From positions 1-64,000 of the forward strand of contig NZ_LODW01000047.1 in the NCBI RefSeq assembly GCF_002914525.1: a stretch of 64,000 nt of DNA, given 5' to 3'. Source of the stretch: Rhizobium hidalgonense (GTDB taxonomy: Bacteria; Pseudomonadota; Alphaproteobacteria; Rhizobiales; Rhizobiaceae). Of the stretch, positions 49,842 through 58,414 are shown one piece after another. Under the pieces are notes generated by a model that saw only the letters and a list, made by a program, of their open reading frames with translations, did not search any database and was not told the DNA's origin. Positions within the stretch are counted from its first letter, which is position 1. Each line of letters starts with the position of its first letter. A program made the translations under genes and the position numbers.

Positions 49842-50294
49842 TCAGGCAGTGGCCCCGAAAGCACGCGGTGCCACGAAGGATCCTCCATTCCGGAAGTGCC
49901 AATGTTGTCTGGGTCGAACCGACCCTGATCGCCGAGGTCGAGTCGTGATCGTTTCAGCTGCACGAAGACCGGCGGCAACTGAAGGGCCTGCACGCGTCCT
50001 CTGATCGAAAGAAAAAAGGGCGCCAAAACCGACCCCCTTTTCAAGAGATCTGCAGCGGCTTCCGCCATCTCCTGATTTCTCGACATGGAAGGTGTAAGTC
50101 CCGCTGACATGCTTGTCGGCGCGGACGAGCGCATCCAGTCTCACCATACCAGCTCCAGGCGTTGCTTTGATTTCGCAAAGCTGCGCCTCTTCAGATTGGC
50201 TGGCAGTTGTCATGGCTGCAACCGCGCCGACGGGAAACAGGACCAGCGCGAGTATCGCCATCAGGCGACGTGGATGTTGGATGCTATTTGGCAT
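49842..50294 (-). pseudogene. CsgH-like curli chaperone, C-terminus scrambled
   Basis: Start at 50294 (MPNSIQHPRRLMAILALVLF). The exported beta-sandwich protein reads LCEIKATPGAGMVRLDALVR and SGTYTFHVEKSGDGGS, the pattern of alphaproteobacterial CsgH, which blocks premature curlin fibre growth in the periplasm. After about residue 80 the frame becomes Arg-rich and unlike CsgH, with no clean continuation in the other frames. Probably inactivated. Confidence 0.65.
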
Positions 50295-50368
50295 GGGCCG
50301 TCTTCCCTCATGGTCTTCTGTTGCGCCCCTTGATCTCATTTTACGACGTCACATTATCGCGCAGCCGC

Positions 50369-50604
50369 TTACGGGCAGGCCTGGACGAAGGCCGCGACAT
50401 TGCCGTTGCCGCCCTGGCTGACATTGGCGCTGCAGCCATGGCCGACCTGAACGCCAGCCGCGATGTTGCCATTGCCGTCCTGGGTCAGGATGGTCGTGTG
50501 GTTGGAGCCAAACTGGCCGATGCCGGCGACGTTGCGGTTGCCGTTCTCCCCAGGCTCGCGGCAACAAGAGTGACGGTAAGGGTCTTAAACACATTGCGGG
50601 TCAT
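50369..50604 (-). pseudogene. CsgA-like curlin, frameshifted and shortened
   Basis: Signal peptide start MTRNVFKTLTVTLVAASL at 50604, then a frame change near 50552. The other frame gives curlin repeats: GENGNRNVAGIGQFGSNHTT, ILTQDGNGNIAAGVQVGHGC and VSQGGNGNVAAFVQACP, ending at TAA (50369). Curlin subunits form the amyloid fibre; the cleavage region and first repeat are missing. Confidence 0.75.
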
Positions 50605-50659
50605 CCTGATCTCCATTTGCGAAACCGCTCACACTTTTCGGCATCATGCTCTAGCCACG

Positions 50660-51275
50660 ATGATCAACTTTCGCATCTTCAAGCTGAATCTATTCGGAAT
50701 TGCCCGTTCAGTTGTCGTTCAGTCGTTGCCGATACTCACATCGTTGGCCATGGCGCGAACAATATGGCTGGTCGAACTCCGCCGGTCGCGCGCAGGAAGG
50801 GTACGCAAGCCGGATCAGAACCTACCAGAGCGGTGGCTACAACCGGATTGTTGGCCGTCAATATGGTCGCCATAACCTTTCGGCTGTCGGTCAGGAAGGC
50901 AATGACAACTATGACGCCACCTATCAAGCCTTGTCTGCGCCGGCCTATGCCGGCGGCCGGATCTCGTTCAGCCTTGCGCCGGACAATGCCGAGGATGCGG
51001 GTCTTTTCTCATCTGGGCTGCGCGTCTATTCGCTCTACCGCGGCCTAAAAGACGGCGACATCCTGCAGTTGGGCCGGGGTAACGCAGCTCGCATCGCCCA
51101 GTTCGGCCGCGGCAACCTCGGCTTCATCCAGCAACGGGGCAACGGTCATTCCGCAACCTTGCGGCAGAATGGCAACAACAATGCCTATGGCATTTTCCAG
51201 TATGGGCGACATACTGAAACCGACGTGGTGCAGGATGGGGATAACGGCAGCGGTGCAACCTTCAGCTATGGCTAG
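50660..51275 (+). pseudogene. CsgB-like curlin nucleator, frameshifted after signal peptide
   Basis: Starts MINFRIFKLNLFGIARSVVV with a hydrophobic leader to SLAMA (about 50755), then the coding frame moves by one base and reads EQYGWSNSAGRAQEGYASRI, YNRIVGRQYGRHNLSAVGQE and, at the end, QLGRGNAARIAQFGRGNLGF and NGHSATLRQNGNNNAYGIFQ. These Q..G.N curlin repeats fit CsgB-type minor subunits. It is divergent from the csgA-like gene. Not translatable as a whole as it stands. Confidence 0.7.
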
Positions 51276-51496
51276 TAGGGCAACTCACAGCAGTCGGAAG
51301 GCGATGTCACGTCCTTTCGTCCACCCCTGGACAGGGCGCTTGCCCGCAATTCATACCTCGGAACATCGGCCGGTCACAAGACAAATCCGACGTGTATCGC
51401 CGCCAGTCAATCATGGAACCGCCACCTCGCCGGAGGTTTCTTGCTCACATCGGACGCTACCGGCATCCCGCTGGCACTCCCGAACCGGAGGTAACT

Positions 51497-51868
51497 ATGA
51501 AAACGCTGATCGTCTCCATGGGCCTGTTGGCTGCAACCGTCTTTTCGGCCTTTGCAGCGGAACCGGCCAAAATGGTCGATACGAAGATGGGTAAGATCCT
51601 GGCAAACGCCAAAGGAATGACACTCTATACGTTCGACAAGGACGCCATGGGCAAATCAAACTGCGACGATGCCTGCTTGAAGAAATGGCCGGCCTTCCAC
51701 GCCGCCGCCAAGGCCAAGGCGGAAGGCGAATGGTCACTCGGTAAGGCGGCCGATGGCAAGGAGATGTGGGCTTACCAAGGTAAGCCGCTTTACACCTTCG
51801 CCGGAGACAAGAAGCCTGGCGATATGACCGGCGATGGCGTCGGCGGCGTTTGGCATGTCGCCAAGTAG
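51497..51868 (+). CDS. COG4315-type exported protein (YxFxxD repeats)
   Basis: 123 aa with a signal peptide ending near FSAFAAEP. Two secreted-lipoprotein-type repeats: MTLYTFDKDAMGKSNCDDAC with LKKWP, and KPLYTFAGDKKPGDMTGDGV. The family is of unknown function and periplasmic. A very strong GGAGGTAACT precedes the ATG. 51276-51496 upstream has no gene. Confidence 0.88.
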   Translation: MKTLIVSMGLLAATVFSAFAAEPAKMVDTKMGKILANAKGMTLYTFDKDAMGKSNCDDACLKKWPAFHAAAKAKAEGEWSLGKAADGKEMWAYQGKPLYTFAGDKKPGDMTGDGVGGVWHVAK

Positions 51869-52334
51869 CCCAACGCACGGGAGCCTTTCAGGGCTGAATT
51901 GAAAGGATTGAGACTGGGATGAGGGCGATGAACCATCCGCGTGCACGCCCCTCCCGGTCCGACATCGAGACAATTACCCCTTCACCGGCGTTCCGGAACC
52001 GGCGTCAGCGCCCCAGCCGATGCGAGGTGTAGCAGAAGCACGGGGTTCGGCCATTCGAGCAGCGAAGCCGGTCCGCTGATCATCGTCAGTAGCCGCCGAG
52101 AGCGGCGATCGTCAGGTTATACAGGCCCGAGAACGGGCCGGTAATTGATATGGGCTCAGATCGTGGATCCGCCGATGAAGAAGAAATTCGAAGCCACTCG
52201 AATGAACATTTGACAAAAATCCTAATGTGAGCGGATTCGAGCTGTAAACCCATGCATGAATAGCAATGTGCCTATAGTCAGGATGGCATAGGCCTCCTGC
52301 CAATCCTCCCGGCGCATTGGAGCGCTGGACCCGA
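51869..52334. other. Stretch without a supportable gene
   Basis: A minus-strand fragment ITGPFSGLYNLTIAALGGY followed by a stop (about 52093-52150) reads like the end of a lost protein. Nothing else is recognisable. Confidence 0.35.
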
Positions 52335-53084
52335 TCACAAGTGAGCGCGCGAAAAGAACACCACTGTCGTCAGTAAGGCGACCGCGAGGGTTAGCATCCG
52401 GACGACCGATGCCGGCAGCCTTCGTCCGACATGTGCTCCGATCCACCCGCCGATAACGGCTCCGATCGTCATCGGAATGCACTCCTGCCATACGATTGCG
52501 CCGGCCAGTACGAAGACGACGACGGCGACCGCGTTTGCGGCAGTTACCATCATCATTCTTGTCGGATTCAGGCTCTTGATCTCCCCGCCCCCGAGCGCGC
52601 TCCATGCCGCAAGCATCATAAGGCCCACCGCGCCGCCAAAATAACCGCCATAAAGACCGAGAAAGAATTGAACCGTTGCGAAGGACAGAAAATTCGGACG
52701 TGCCTGCGTCCGCAGCTTTGCGCTGAGCCTCGGACCTGCAGCCAGCATCAATGTCGCCACCAGCAAAAGACATGGCAGGATCCCATCGAAAATCCTGGAT
52801 GGGGTTAGAAGCAATAACACGCTTCCGGCCACACCACCCACTACTGTCACGATAGCGATGGGCATGACATTGATGCCGCACACACTCCTGACCCCGTCAC
52901 GGTAGACCCACGAGCTGGTCACACCGCCTGGAAACAAGGCCAAGGTGCTCGTCGCGTTTGCGGCAACCGACGGCACTCCGACCGATATCAACGCCGGCAG
53001 GGATACGAACGACCCGCCACCGGCCAACGCATTCATGCTGCCTGCCAACAAGCCAACGAGGAAAAGAAGAATAATATCGTACAT
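52335..53084 (-). CDS. TauE/SafE-family sulfite exporter-like membrane protein
   Basis: 249 aa, about eight membrane spans. The family repeats are seen in FLVGLLAGSMNALAGGGSFV and FFLGLYGGYFGGAVGLMMLA (each with the conserved Gly-rich turn). TauE/SafE proteins move sulfite, sulfoacetate or related organic anions out of the cell; together with the sulfonate importer this fits a sulfur theme. The start at 53084 follows AAGGCGA; an open frame running further upstream (to 53483) encodes no membrane protein and is rejected. Confidence 0.9.
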   Translation of the reverse strand: MYDIILLFLVGLLAGSMNALAGGGSFVSLPALISVGVPSVAANATSTLALFPGGVTSSWVYRDGVRSVCGINVMPIAIVTVVGGVAGSVLLLLTPSRIFDGILPCLLLVATLMLAAGPRLSAKLRTQARPNFLSFATVQFFLGLYGGYFGGAVGLMMLAAWSALGGGEIKSLNPTRMMMVTAANAVAVVVFVLAGAIVWQECIPMTIGAVIGGWIGAHVGRRLPASVVRMLTLAVALLTTVVFFSRAHL

Positions 53085-53455
53085 GTTCAAATCGCCTTGG
53101 AACCCAAGCTTGATTTCCACCGAGACGCTTGTCCAAAACCGCGGCCGGGGGGCGGGTTGGGTGCACCGACGCTTTACCCCCCTGCCGGTGACGGGGCAAT
53201 CTTCGCCATCACGGCAGGAAGCCCGACGATCCGGCGCCAGCGGGACCAATCTCGAATTTGAACTCTCCGTTGCTCTTGAAGCCTCGATAATTGATGCCGT
53301 TTGAGTTGGGGAGGTTGTACAGTAGCCATCAGCCGGCGCTGCTTTTTTGGTAGGCAATCGCAGAGACTGAAAGTAGTGATGGATGGAACGTGCACTGCTC
53401 GCCTTGAAACAGTTCGAACCAACAACCCTTTGATTCTCAGCATCGAGAGCAAAGC
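53085..53455. other. Stretch with a possible gene relic
   Basis: On the minus strand 53209-53316 reads NLPNSNGINYRGFKSNGEFK with FEIGPAGAGSSG and a stop, a protein-like tail without a start. Otherwise empty. Confidence 0.35.
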
Positions 53456-53749
53456 CTAGCTCGTTGGCAAAGAGTCTGGCCATTCCTGCGCGCCATGGAG
53501 GACGCGAAGAATGCGGACCGCTGTTTCGGTAATTGCATACGCCGCGACGTACGGCGTGCCGTTAATTACCAGTTCGCGGGTGCCAGCAATTCTGCCAACA
53601 CGACCGCTCGCGGGAAAATCTACCAACCGACGGACGGCAGCAACGATCCGTTCATCGACCAGAATGGCGGCTGAGGGATTTTCTGCTTCAATGTATGTGA
53701 AGATGGCATCGCGATCCGATAGCGCGAACGCCGACCAGGTAAGCTTCAC
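53456..53749 (-). CDS. RelE/ParE-type toxin
   Basis: 97-aa RelE/ParE-superfamily protein: MKLTWSAFALSDRDAIFTYI, VRRLVDFPASGRVGRIAGTR, ELVINGTPYVAAYAI and the terminal VLHGAQEWP. The GRVGRIAGTRELV strand is the usual hallmark. Such toxins cleave ribosome-bound mRNA (RelE) or poison gyrase (ParE); the pairing with a DinJ-like antitoxin favours the RelE/YafQ side. Its ATG overlaps the antitoxin stop. Confidence 0.9.
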   Translation of the reverse strand: MKLTWSAFALSDRDAIFTYIEAENPSAAILVDERIVAAVRRLVDFPASGRVGRIAGTRELVINGTPYVAAYAITETAVRILRVLHGAQEWPDSLPTS

Positions 53750-54054
53750 GATTTGCGAGCACCCGCGTTAAGGCGGGCTGCCGCTCGACGTTCAGCAAAA
53801 TGTGCCTCGACTTCATCATCCGAAACGTCCGGTCGAGTATCGTTCAGGGCTTCAAGTACCTTGGTGCGAAACCAAGCGTCATGGGCCTCACTGCCTGAAA
53901 GAAGCTCCAGCGGCAGCGCACCCTCATTGGCCGTCCGGGTGAGTAAGATCCGAACCGCGTCCGATACCGTAAGCCCCATATTTCCAAGCACTGCGGAGGC
54001 ACGATCCCGAACCTCGGCATCAATACGAGTTTGTACCAGTGCATTTGCAGCCAT
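53746..54054 (-). CDS. RelB/DinJ-family antitoxin
   Basis: 102 aa with a ribbon-helix-helix start (MAANALVQTRIDAEVRDRAS, GLTVSDAVRILLTRTANEGA) and a toxin-binding C-terminal helix (DDEVEAHFAERRAAARLNAG). The start at 54054 follows GGAGATAG; in-frame codons upstream are not protein-like. It represses its own operon and neutralises the toxin encoded downstream (4-bp overlap). Confidence 0.9.
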   Translation of the reverse strand: MAANALVQTRIDAEVRDRASAVLGNMGLTVSDAVRILLTRTANEGALPLELLSGSEAHDAWFRTKVLEALNDTRPDVSDDEVEAHFAERRAAARLNAGARKS

Positions 54055-54295
54055 AGCTATCTCCACATTTCGGTGGAATGATAATGCAAATGAATGACAA
54101 ATGCCATAGCGCTTTAGACCGCCGTTTCTTTTAGTTGCTCTTGAATGTATCTGAACCGACGAGCGTAATCTCAATCGTATAGGATAACGCTTATTTATGG
54201 AACTCTTGAGACTGAAATAACAGGAAACAGTGGCGATGAACTCTCTCCCGCCACCGCGATATTCTGATTTTCAAAGGCCCGAAGCGCGGCCTGTC

Positions 54296-55165
54296 TTAGC
54301 TCCAGGCGTGCAGCGGCGGCTTCTCTCCATTGAGGAAATACTTGCCCAGGATCGAGTATTTCCACCGCACCGGATCATGCAGCGTATGCGTCCGGGCATT
54401 GCGCCAGTGGCGGTCGAGATTGTGTTCGGCAAGCGTCGAGCGAGTGCCCGCCAGTTCGAACAGCTTGTTGGTCGCCTCGATAGCGATCTCGGTCGAGAGG
54501 ATCTTGGCCCCGGCCGTGAAGATCTGGGCTTCCGCCACGGTATCGGCATTGGGATCGGCAACCGCCCGGTTAATCGCAAGTCCGGCTTTCTCGAGCAGTG
54601 CCTGCGCCGCATGCAGGCGGAGCTGGAGGCCGCCGATCGCCTGGATCGTGTAAGGATCATCCCAGGCGTGGTCGAGACCACAATCGATCCAGGCACGGGA
54701 CTTAGTGCGGACGAAGTCGATCGTCTCCTTGATCGCTGCCGATGCGATGCCGGTATCGACGGCAACCTGGATGATCTGGAAGATGGCGCCGTCCGCCGTC
54801 GGCTTGTCATAACCCTTGTATCCGGGCACCAGCCACGCCTTGTCGACCTTGACGTTGTCGAGGATGACGGTGCCCGAGAGCGTGGTTCGCTGGCCGAAGC
54901 TCGACCAGTCGTCGATGACGGTCAGACCCGGCGCATCGCGATCGGCGATCGCGTACCAGGCGCGGCCTTCGTCATCGAGCGCCACGATCGGCACCTTGTG
55001 GGCAAGCAAGGCACCGGACGAATAGAATTTCTGGCCGTTCACCACCACGTGGTCGCCATGATCGACAAACCGGGTTTCGAAATCAACTGCCCGCTTAGAA
55101 GCAGAAGTCCACCGTCGGACGCCTCCCTCGCTCTCAAGATGGCTGATGATGTTTTCAGCCAGCAC
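54296..55165 (-). pseudogene. SfnB/DszC-like acyl-CoA-dehydrogenase-fold protein, 5' truncated
   Basis: 289 aa, about 100 short of the family's usual length. Present are the middle domain (FVDHGDHVVVNGQKFYSSGA; TTLSGTVILDNVKVDKAWLV) and the C-terminal helical domain (NKLFELAGTRSTLAEHNLDR; DPVRWKYSILGKYFLNGEKP). The N-terminal helical domain is missing and the first residues are an unrelated or shuffled start. SfnB-type enzymes desulfurise sulfones or thiophene-like compounds using reduced flavin, consistent with the reductase remnants near the sulfonate importer. Probably inactive. Confidence 0.75.
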
Positions 55166-55230
55166 TTTTTTCCTTTCGGAAAGTAAGGAGTAACGCCTCG
55201 GACGGAACTACAGAGGCAGAACGATAAGAT

Positions 55231-55536
55231 CTACATATCCAGCCCCTCGGCCGTATGATCCAGACGCCTACCGCCGGCAAGTTCGATGCAATCATCTCCA
55301 GCATGTCGGCGACGGCCAAACCGAGGGATCATCGCCTTCAGCGATTCTACAAAATTAGCGCGATTGGCGGCAACCATTGTCACCGCCAAGCGCAGACGGC
55401 GGATCTGGCCTCCCGACACGGGGTCTCCTTCTGCCCTACATTGCAATTCGAATGCCGCGCCCCATATGTCTATCGGAGCGGAACTGCGAAGGCGCAGCCG
55501 TTCGCGGATGATGGTGTTACCGCATCGGTAGCACAC
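55231..55536 (-). CDS. Hypothetical protein, doubtful
   Basis: A GTG-started frame reading MCYRCGNTIIRERLRLRSSA and ending ..HTAEGLDM. It has one CxxC pair and an Arg-rich composition. No ribosome site. The rest of 55166-55653 has nothing better, so this is recorded with low confidence. Confidence 0.25.
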   Translation of the reverse strand: MCYRCGNTIIRERLRLRSSAPIDIWGAAFELQCRAEGDPVSGGQIRRLRLAVTMVAANRANFVESLKAMIPRFGRRRHAGDDCIELAGGRRLDHTAEGLDM

Positions 55537-55653
55537 TGGCAGGCTGATCAGCCCTGCCGCGCCTCCAGGCGAGACTGCCTACTACTTCCCCAATAGCATG
55601 TTCTGCTGCAGCCCGAGTGGATCGGGCATTATCAAACCTCCGGGAGAGAATGC

Positions 55654-55920
55654 GTGACACTGACCTTTCCGAATAAAAGCCGCAGTTTTGATGAGAGCCG
55701 GAATGGGGTCCGCTTTTCCGGTTATGACGGCATGTTCGAAGTGCGGTTTTTAGTCGAAGCCAACGCCTTGCGGATCGCGAGCCAGCCCGGCCGCTCCGAG
55801 GACGAGTGCCTGAGAGCCTTCGACACGGCGCGCGAGATCATTCTGGAGGCGGCCACCCATGCCTACGGCCGCGGCGGAAAAGACCGATATATCCTGACGG
55901 CGCAGGATATCCGCCGGTAA
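55654..55920 (+). CDS. DUF1488-family protein
   Basis: 88-aa small soluble protein starting at GTG (MTLTFPNKSRSFDESRNGVR) with FSGYDGMFEVRFLVEANALR and a C-terminal helix ending RYILTAQDIRR, the layout of rhizobial DUF1488 proteins. Unknown function, often induced under stress. CGGGAGAG precedes it. The BON gene follows after 34 bases. Confidence 0.85.
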   Translation: MTLTFPNKSRSFDESRNGVRFSGYDGMFEVRFLVEANALRIASQPGRSEDECLRAFDTAREIILEAATHAYGRGGKDRYILTAQDIRR

Positions 55921-55954
55921 ACTTCTACAGCCGCAAAAGGGCGTGCAGGAGCCA

Positions 55955-56221
55955 ATGTCAGTCGATAGAAAACATCTCAGTGTCGCAGGCCGCGTGGCGA
56001 CCCGCTGTTTCGACCCGGGCGATCTTGAATCGGCCGTCTATAGTGCGCTCGCCCATGCCGGCGATCTCGACCCTAGCTATATCTTCGTCACCGCGCGCGG
56101 CCGCGACATCACGCTGGCCGGATGGGTGCATTTGAAAGCGGAGGTGTCACGGGCTGAGGAGATTACACTGAGGACCAACGGCGTGCGCAAGGTTCACAAT
56201 GAACTGTCGCCGGATTTATGA
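55955..56221 (+). CDS. BON-domain protein
   Basis: 88-aa single BON domain, residues about 20-85 (DLESAVYSALAHAGDLDPSY, TARGRDITLAGWVHLKAEVS, NGVRKVHNELSP). BON domains bind membranes or envelopes during osmotic stress. No signal peptide. AGGAG lies four bases before the ATG. Co-directional with the DUF1488 gene. Confidence 0.88.
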   Translation: MSVDRKHLSVAGRVATRCFDPGDLESAVYSALAHAGDLDPSYIFVTARGRDITLAGWVHLKAEVSRAEEITLRTNGVRKVHNELSPDL

Positions 56222-56294
56222 GGCAAGTCCGTCCGGCACTATTTCCATGGAGCGGCCGCATCGTATTCCGCTATCTCACGGTTTTCGATGGCGT

Positions 56295-56585
56295 TCATTG
56301 GGGCGGCTCCTGCGTCGCATTCGCCGCTGCCAAGAGATCAGCGAGCGCCGTCGGCTCGATCCGGACGATCCTGCGCAAGCGGCTGCCCTGCGCAATCGAC
56401 GGCAGATGGATGTAGGTTGCAGTGCGGCGGTAGGCAAGCCACGACAGGCCGTCGACGAGCTCTTCATCCTCCGCGATCTTGTAATCGCCGGCCGGATGCA
56501 TCTCACCAACAAGATCGGGAAGCGCGAAAGGGGCGGAGAAGTGGACGATGGTGTTCGTCGTGCGTGTGGATGACATGTCGGACAT
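56295..56585 (-). CDS. Small hypothetical protein
   Basis: 96 aa, starting MSDMSSTRTTNTIVHFSAPF, with LPDLVGEMHPAGDYKIAEDE, ELVDGLSWLAYRRTATYIHL and a C-terminal LADLLAAANATQEPPQ. Compact and protein-like throughout; the family is not named. GGGAG stands before the ATG. Resembles small proteins in rhizobial stress clusters (impression). Confidence 0.6.
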   Translation of the reverse strand: MSDMSSTRTTNTIVHFSAPFALPDLVGEMHPAGDYKIAEDEELVDGLSWLAYRRTATYIHLPSIAQGSRLRRIVRIEPTALADLLAAANATQEPPQ

Positions 56586-57031
56586 GGTAATGGCTCCCAG
56601 TTGAAGGCGGCCAAGCCCCAACGAATACATCTCTACAGGGCATGGGCGCGGCCATCGGAATTCGGAGCGATGGTCCTCAAGTCTCTGACACCGGCGACAG
56701 CCACGGGGTCAAACTTCGACAGGGAACACCTGCGCCCTAATTGCGTCGCAACTGGGACGAAATCTTGAATTACAGGTTTTATTCAGATTCGATTGGTCAG
56801 ATTTATAATTTTATTGGTGAATAAGTAAATTAAACTGATCATATAATAAGGACTTATTCGCCTTCTTATTGCGTCATTCTGCTGAAATACAGGATGCTGC
56901 ACGTTCCAAAGATCGGACTTTGCAGGAAATACGCACACTTTCGCCAACCTGCTCAACAAGCAGGAGGTCGGCCGCGCTTCGCTGCGAACGGCAGTGCTCA
57001 TCACTTCACAATGAAAAAAGGAGGCATTTGA
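56586..57031. other. AT-rich intergenic stretch
   Basis: No supportable gene. 56760-56870 is strikingly AT-rich against a GC-rich background, and is a likely promoter region for the small genes that follow. Confidence 0.5.
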
Positions 57032-57352
57032 ATGTCGAGACATAACAACGCCAAGCCCTTTACCGCCAGTGACTGCCACGACTTCAGCGCTAACGGCAAG
57101 CGTCCAGACGGCAATCCCTCCGCGAAGGAATTGATCGCCCATGCCGTCGCCGCACGCACCGACCTCGCCGCGCCGCCTGAGGAAGCGCGCCCAATTGACG
57201 AGTGCGGTAAAGCAAAGAACTCGCGGCATCAGATCGCAAAGCGCCGAAACACTGTGGCCGATGATAAGAGTCTGGCTGTTCCGGATCTTCCCACAATGGT
57301 TGAACTCGAGCAGGCTCGGACCGATCACAGCAGGAAGATCGCCACCCGGTAA
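57032..57352 (+). CDS. Small hypothetical protein
   Basis: 106-aa hydrophilic protein starting MSRHNNAKPFTASDCHDFSA, with AKELIAHAVAARTDLAAPPE. No known domain; probably disordered. AAAAGGAGG before the ATG is a strong ribosome site, which is why I accept it. Confidence 0.55.
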   Translation: MSRHNNAKPFTASDCHDFSANGKRPDGNPSAKELIAHAVAARTDLAAPPEEARPIDECGKAKNSRHQIAKRRNTVADDKSLAVPDLPTMVELEQARTDHSRKIATR

Positions 57353-57362
57353 GCTGAAAGGC

Positions 57363-57524
57363 GTGCCGAGGAAGCTGATGAAAAGGCTGCGGAGTGAAAA
57401 AGGATTAGACCCACCGACTGCCGCGCGTGTGCGGCGGCTGGCTCAGCAATCGGATCGAAGCCTGGATCATATCCTGATGGAAGCAATGACCTCGCACAGC
57501 GTCCTTCGCTTTTGCCTTGGATAA
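57363..57524 (+). CDS. Very small basic hypothetical protein
   Basis: 53 codons from a GTG: VPRKLMKRLRSEKGLDPPTA, then ARVRRLAQQSDRSLDHILME. Two basic helices; ribosome site weak (GAAAGG). It lies 10 bases after the previous stop. Low certainty. Confidence 0.3.
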   Translation: MPRKLMKRLRSEKGLDPPTAARVRRLAQQSDRSLDHILMEAMTSHSVLRFCLG

Positions 57525-57621
57525 AGCGCAATAGAGGCGCATGCTGAAATATTGGCAGGCAATGACACGGGCGCTGCCGATCAAGGGGTGGCTCCCTTCG
57601 CCCCAATCAAAGGAGGACAAA

Positions 57622-57744
57622 ATGTCTTCCACCTTCAAGATCTCTTCCCATATCGCGGCTTACCGCGACTGCTTATTCAGGGCTTCCATCCTGGCGAGCT
57701 TCGCCGTCATCATTAGTTTAATTTTGAGAGGATGGTTATGGTAG
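57622..57744 (+). CDS. 40-aa single-span membrane peptide
   Basis: Starts MSSTFKISSHIAAYRDCLFR and then has one hydrophobic span (ASILASFAVIISLILRGWLW). AAAGGAGG at ideal spacing supports translation. Too short for most gene finders. It overlaps the start of the next gene. Function unknown. Confidence 0.5.
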   Translation: MSSTFKISSHIAAYRDCLFRASILASFAVIISLILRGWLW

Positions 57745-58034
57745 TAATCATCACAACTGGAACTGCTGCGAAACGCGACGAGAATTGGCGCCTGCGGTCC
57801 ATCCTCAAGCGAGCGGACTACGCCACGACAGATCTGGCGGCTTCAGAAAATGGCGACCATCACGAAGAGGTGATGGTGATAAGACGCATTAAAGCGGCGA
57901 CGATCCCGACGCCCGCCTATCCCTCTTCAAGACGGCGGAAGCTGCATGCCGATCCTGAGGCTTTGGCATCATGGGAAAACGAAGGGGGCGCATTTCCAGT
58001 TGTGCACCCGCCGGCTGACCGGAAAAATTGTTGA
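57738..58034 (+). CDS. Hypothetical protein
   Basis: 98 aa starting MVVIITTGTAAKRDENWRLR, with a hydrophilic C-terminus (IPTPAYPSSRRRKLHADPEA). No recognised domain. The ATG at 57738 is preferred to 57732 because GAGAGG then has six-base spacing. It overlaps the 40-aa membrane peptide gene by seven bases. Confidence 0.45.
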   Translation: MVVIITTGTAAKRDENWRLRSILKRADYATTDLAASENGDHHEEVMVIRRIKAATIPTPAYPSSRRRKLHADPEALASWENEGGAFPVVHPPADRKNC

Positions 58035-58414
58035 CCTCCGAGGCGATTGAGCAAGGAATGCCAAATTGGCAAGTGCCGCAGCTGGAGAGCCCGTACCATC
58101 TCTGTCTTCGCTGATGAGACCCGCGCCATGGTTCGTTGCAAGGTCCTACAGCGATCTTGCCATTGCAGGCGCCATTGCCGGCATGCTCCCGGGTTCAGAA
58201 CCATTGCTCCGGCTTGGGAAAAGGTGACGGACGCTTTTCCTTGCACCGACGTCATTCGCAGGCCGGGCGGCACATATGTCGGTGATTGGCCTTCATTGCT
58301 AGGACCGAAATGGTCGAAACGAAAGAGTTTTCGCCACCGATTTTTTATTAGCTGAAAGAGACGACGGACAAAAGAAGCCAGAATGTCAACATAGTTCATC
58401 GCAGCGGCAGAAGC
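58035..58414. other. Stretch without a supportable gene
   Basis: Open frames on both strands are Arg/Cys-rich and lack ribosome sites. It separates the small-gene cluster from the end of the GH130 operon. Confidence 0.4.

Noticed and set aside
53085..53483. N-terminal extension of the TauE/SafE gene
   Set aside because: Unrelated low-quality sequence; the membrane protein starts at 53084 with its own ribosome site.
54230..55186. 318-codon plus-strand frame opposite the SfnB-like gene
   Set aside because: Antisense shadow of a recognisable acyl-CoA-dehydrogenase-fold protein.
57917..58399. 160-codon minus-strand frame before the GH130 operon end
   Set aside because: No ribosome site, Arg/Trp-rich, overlaps a more plausible plus-strand gene.
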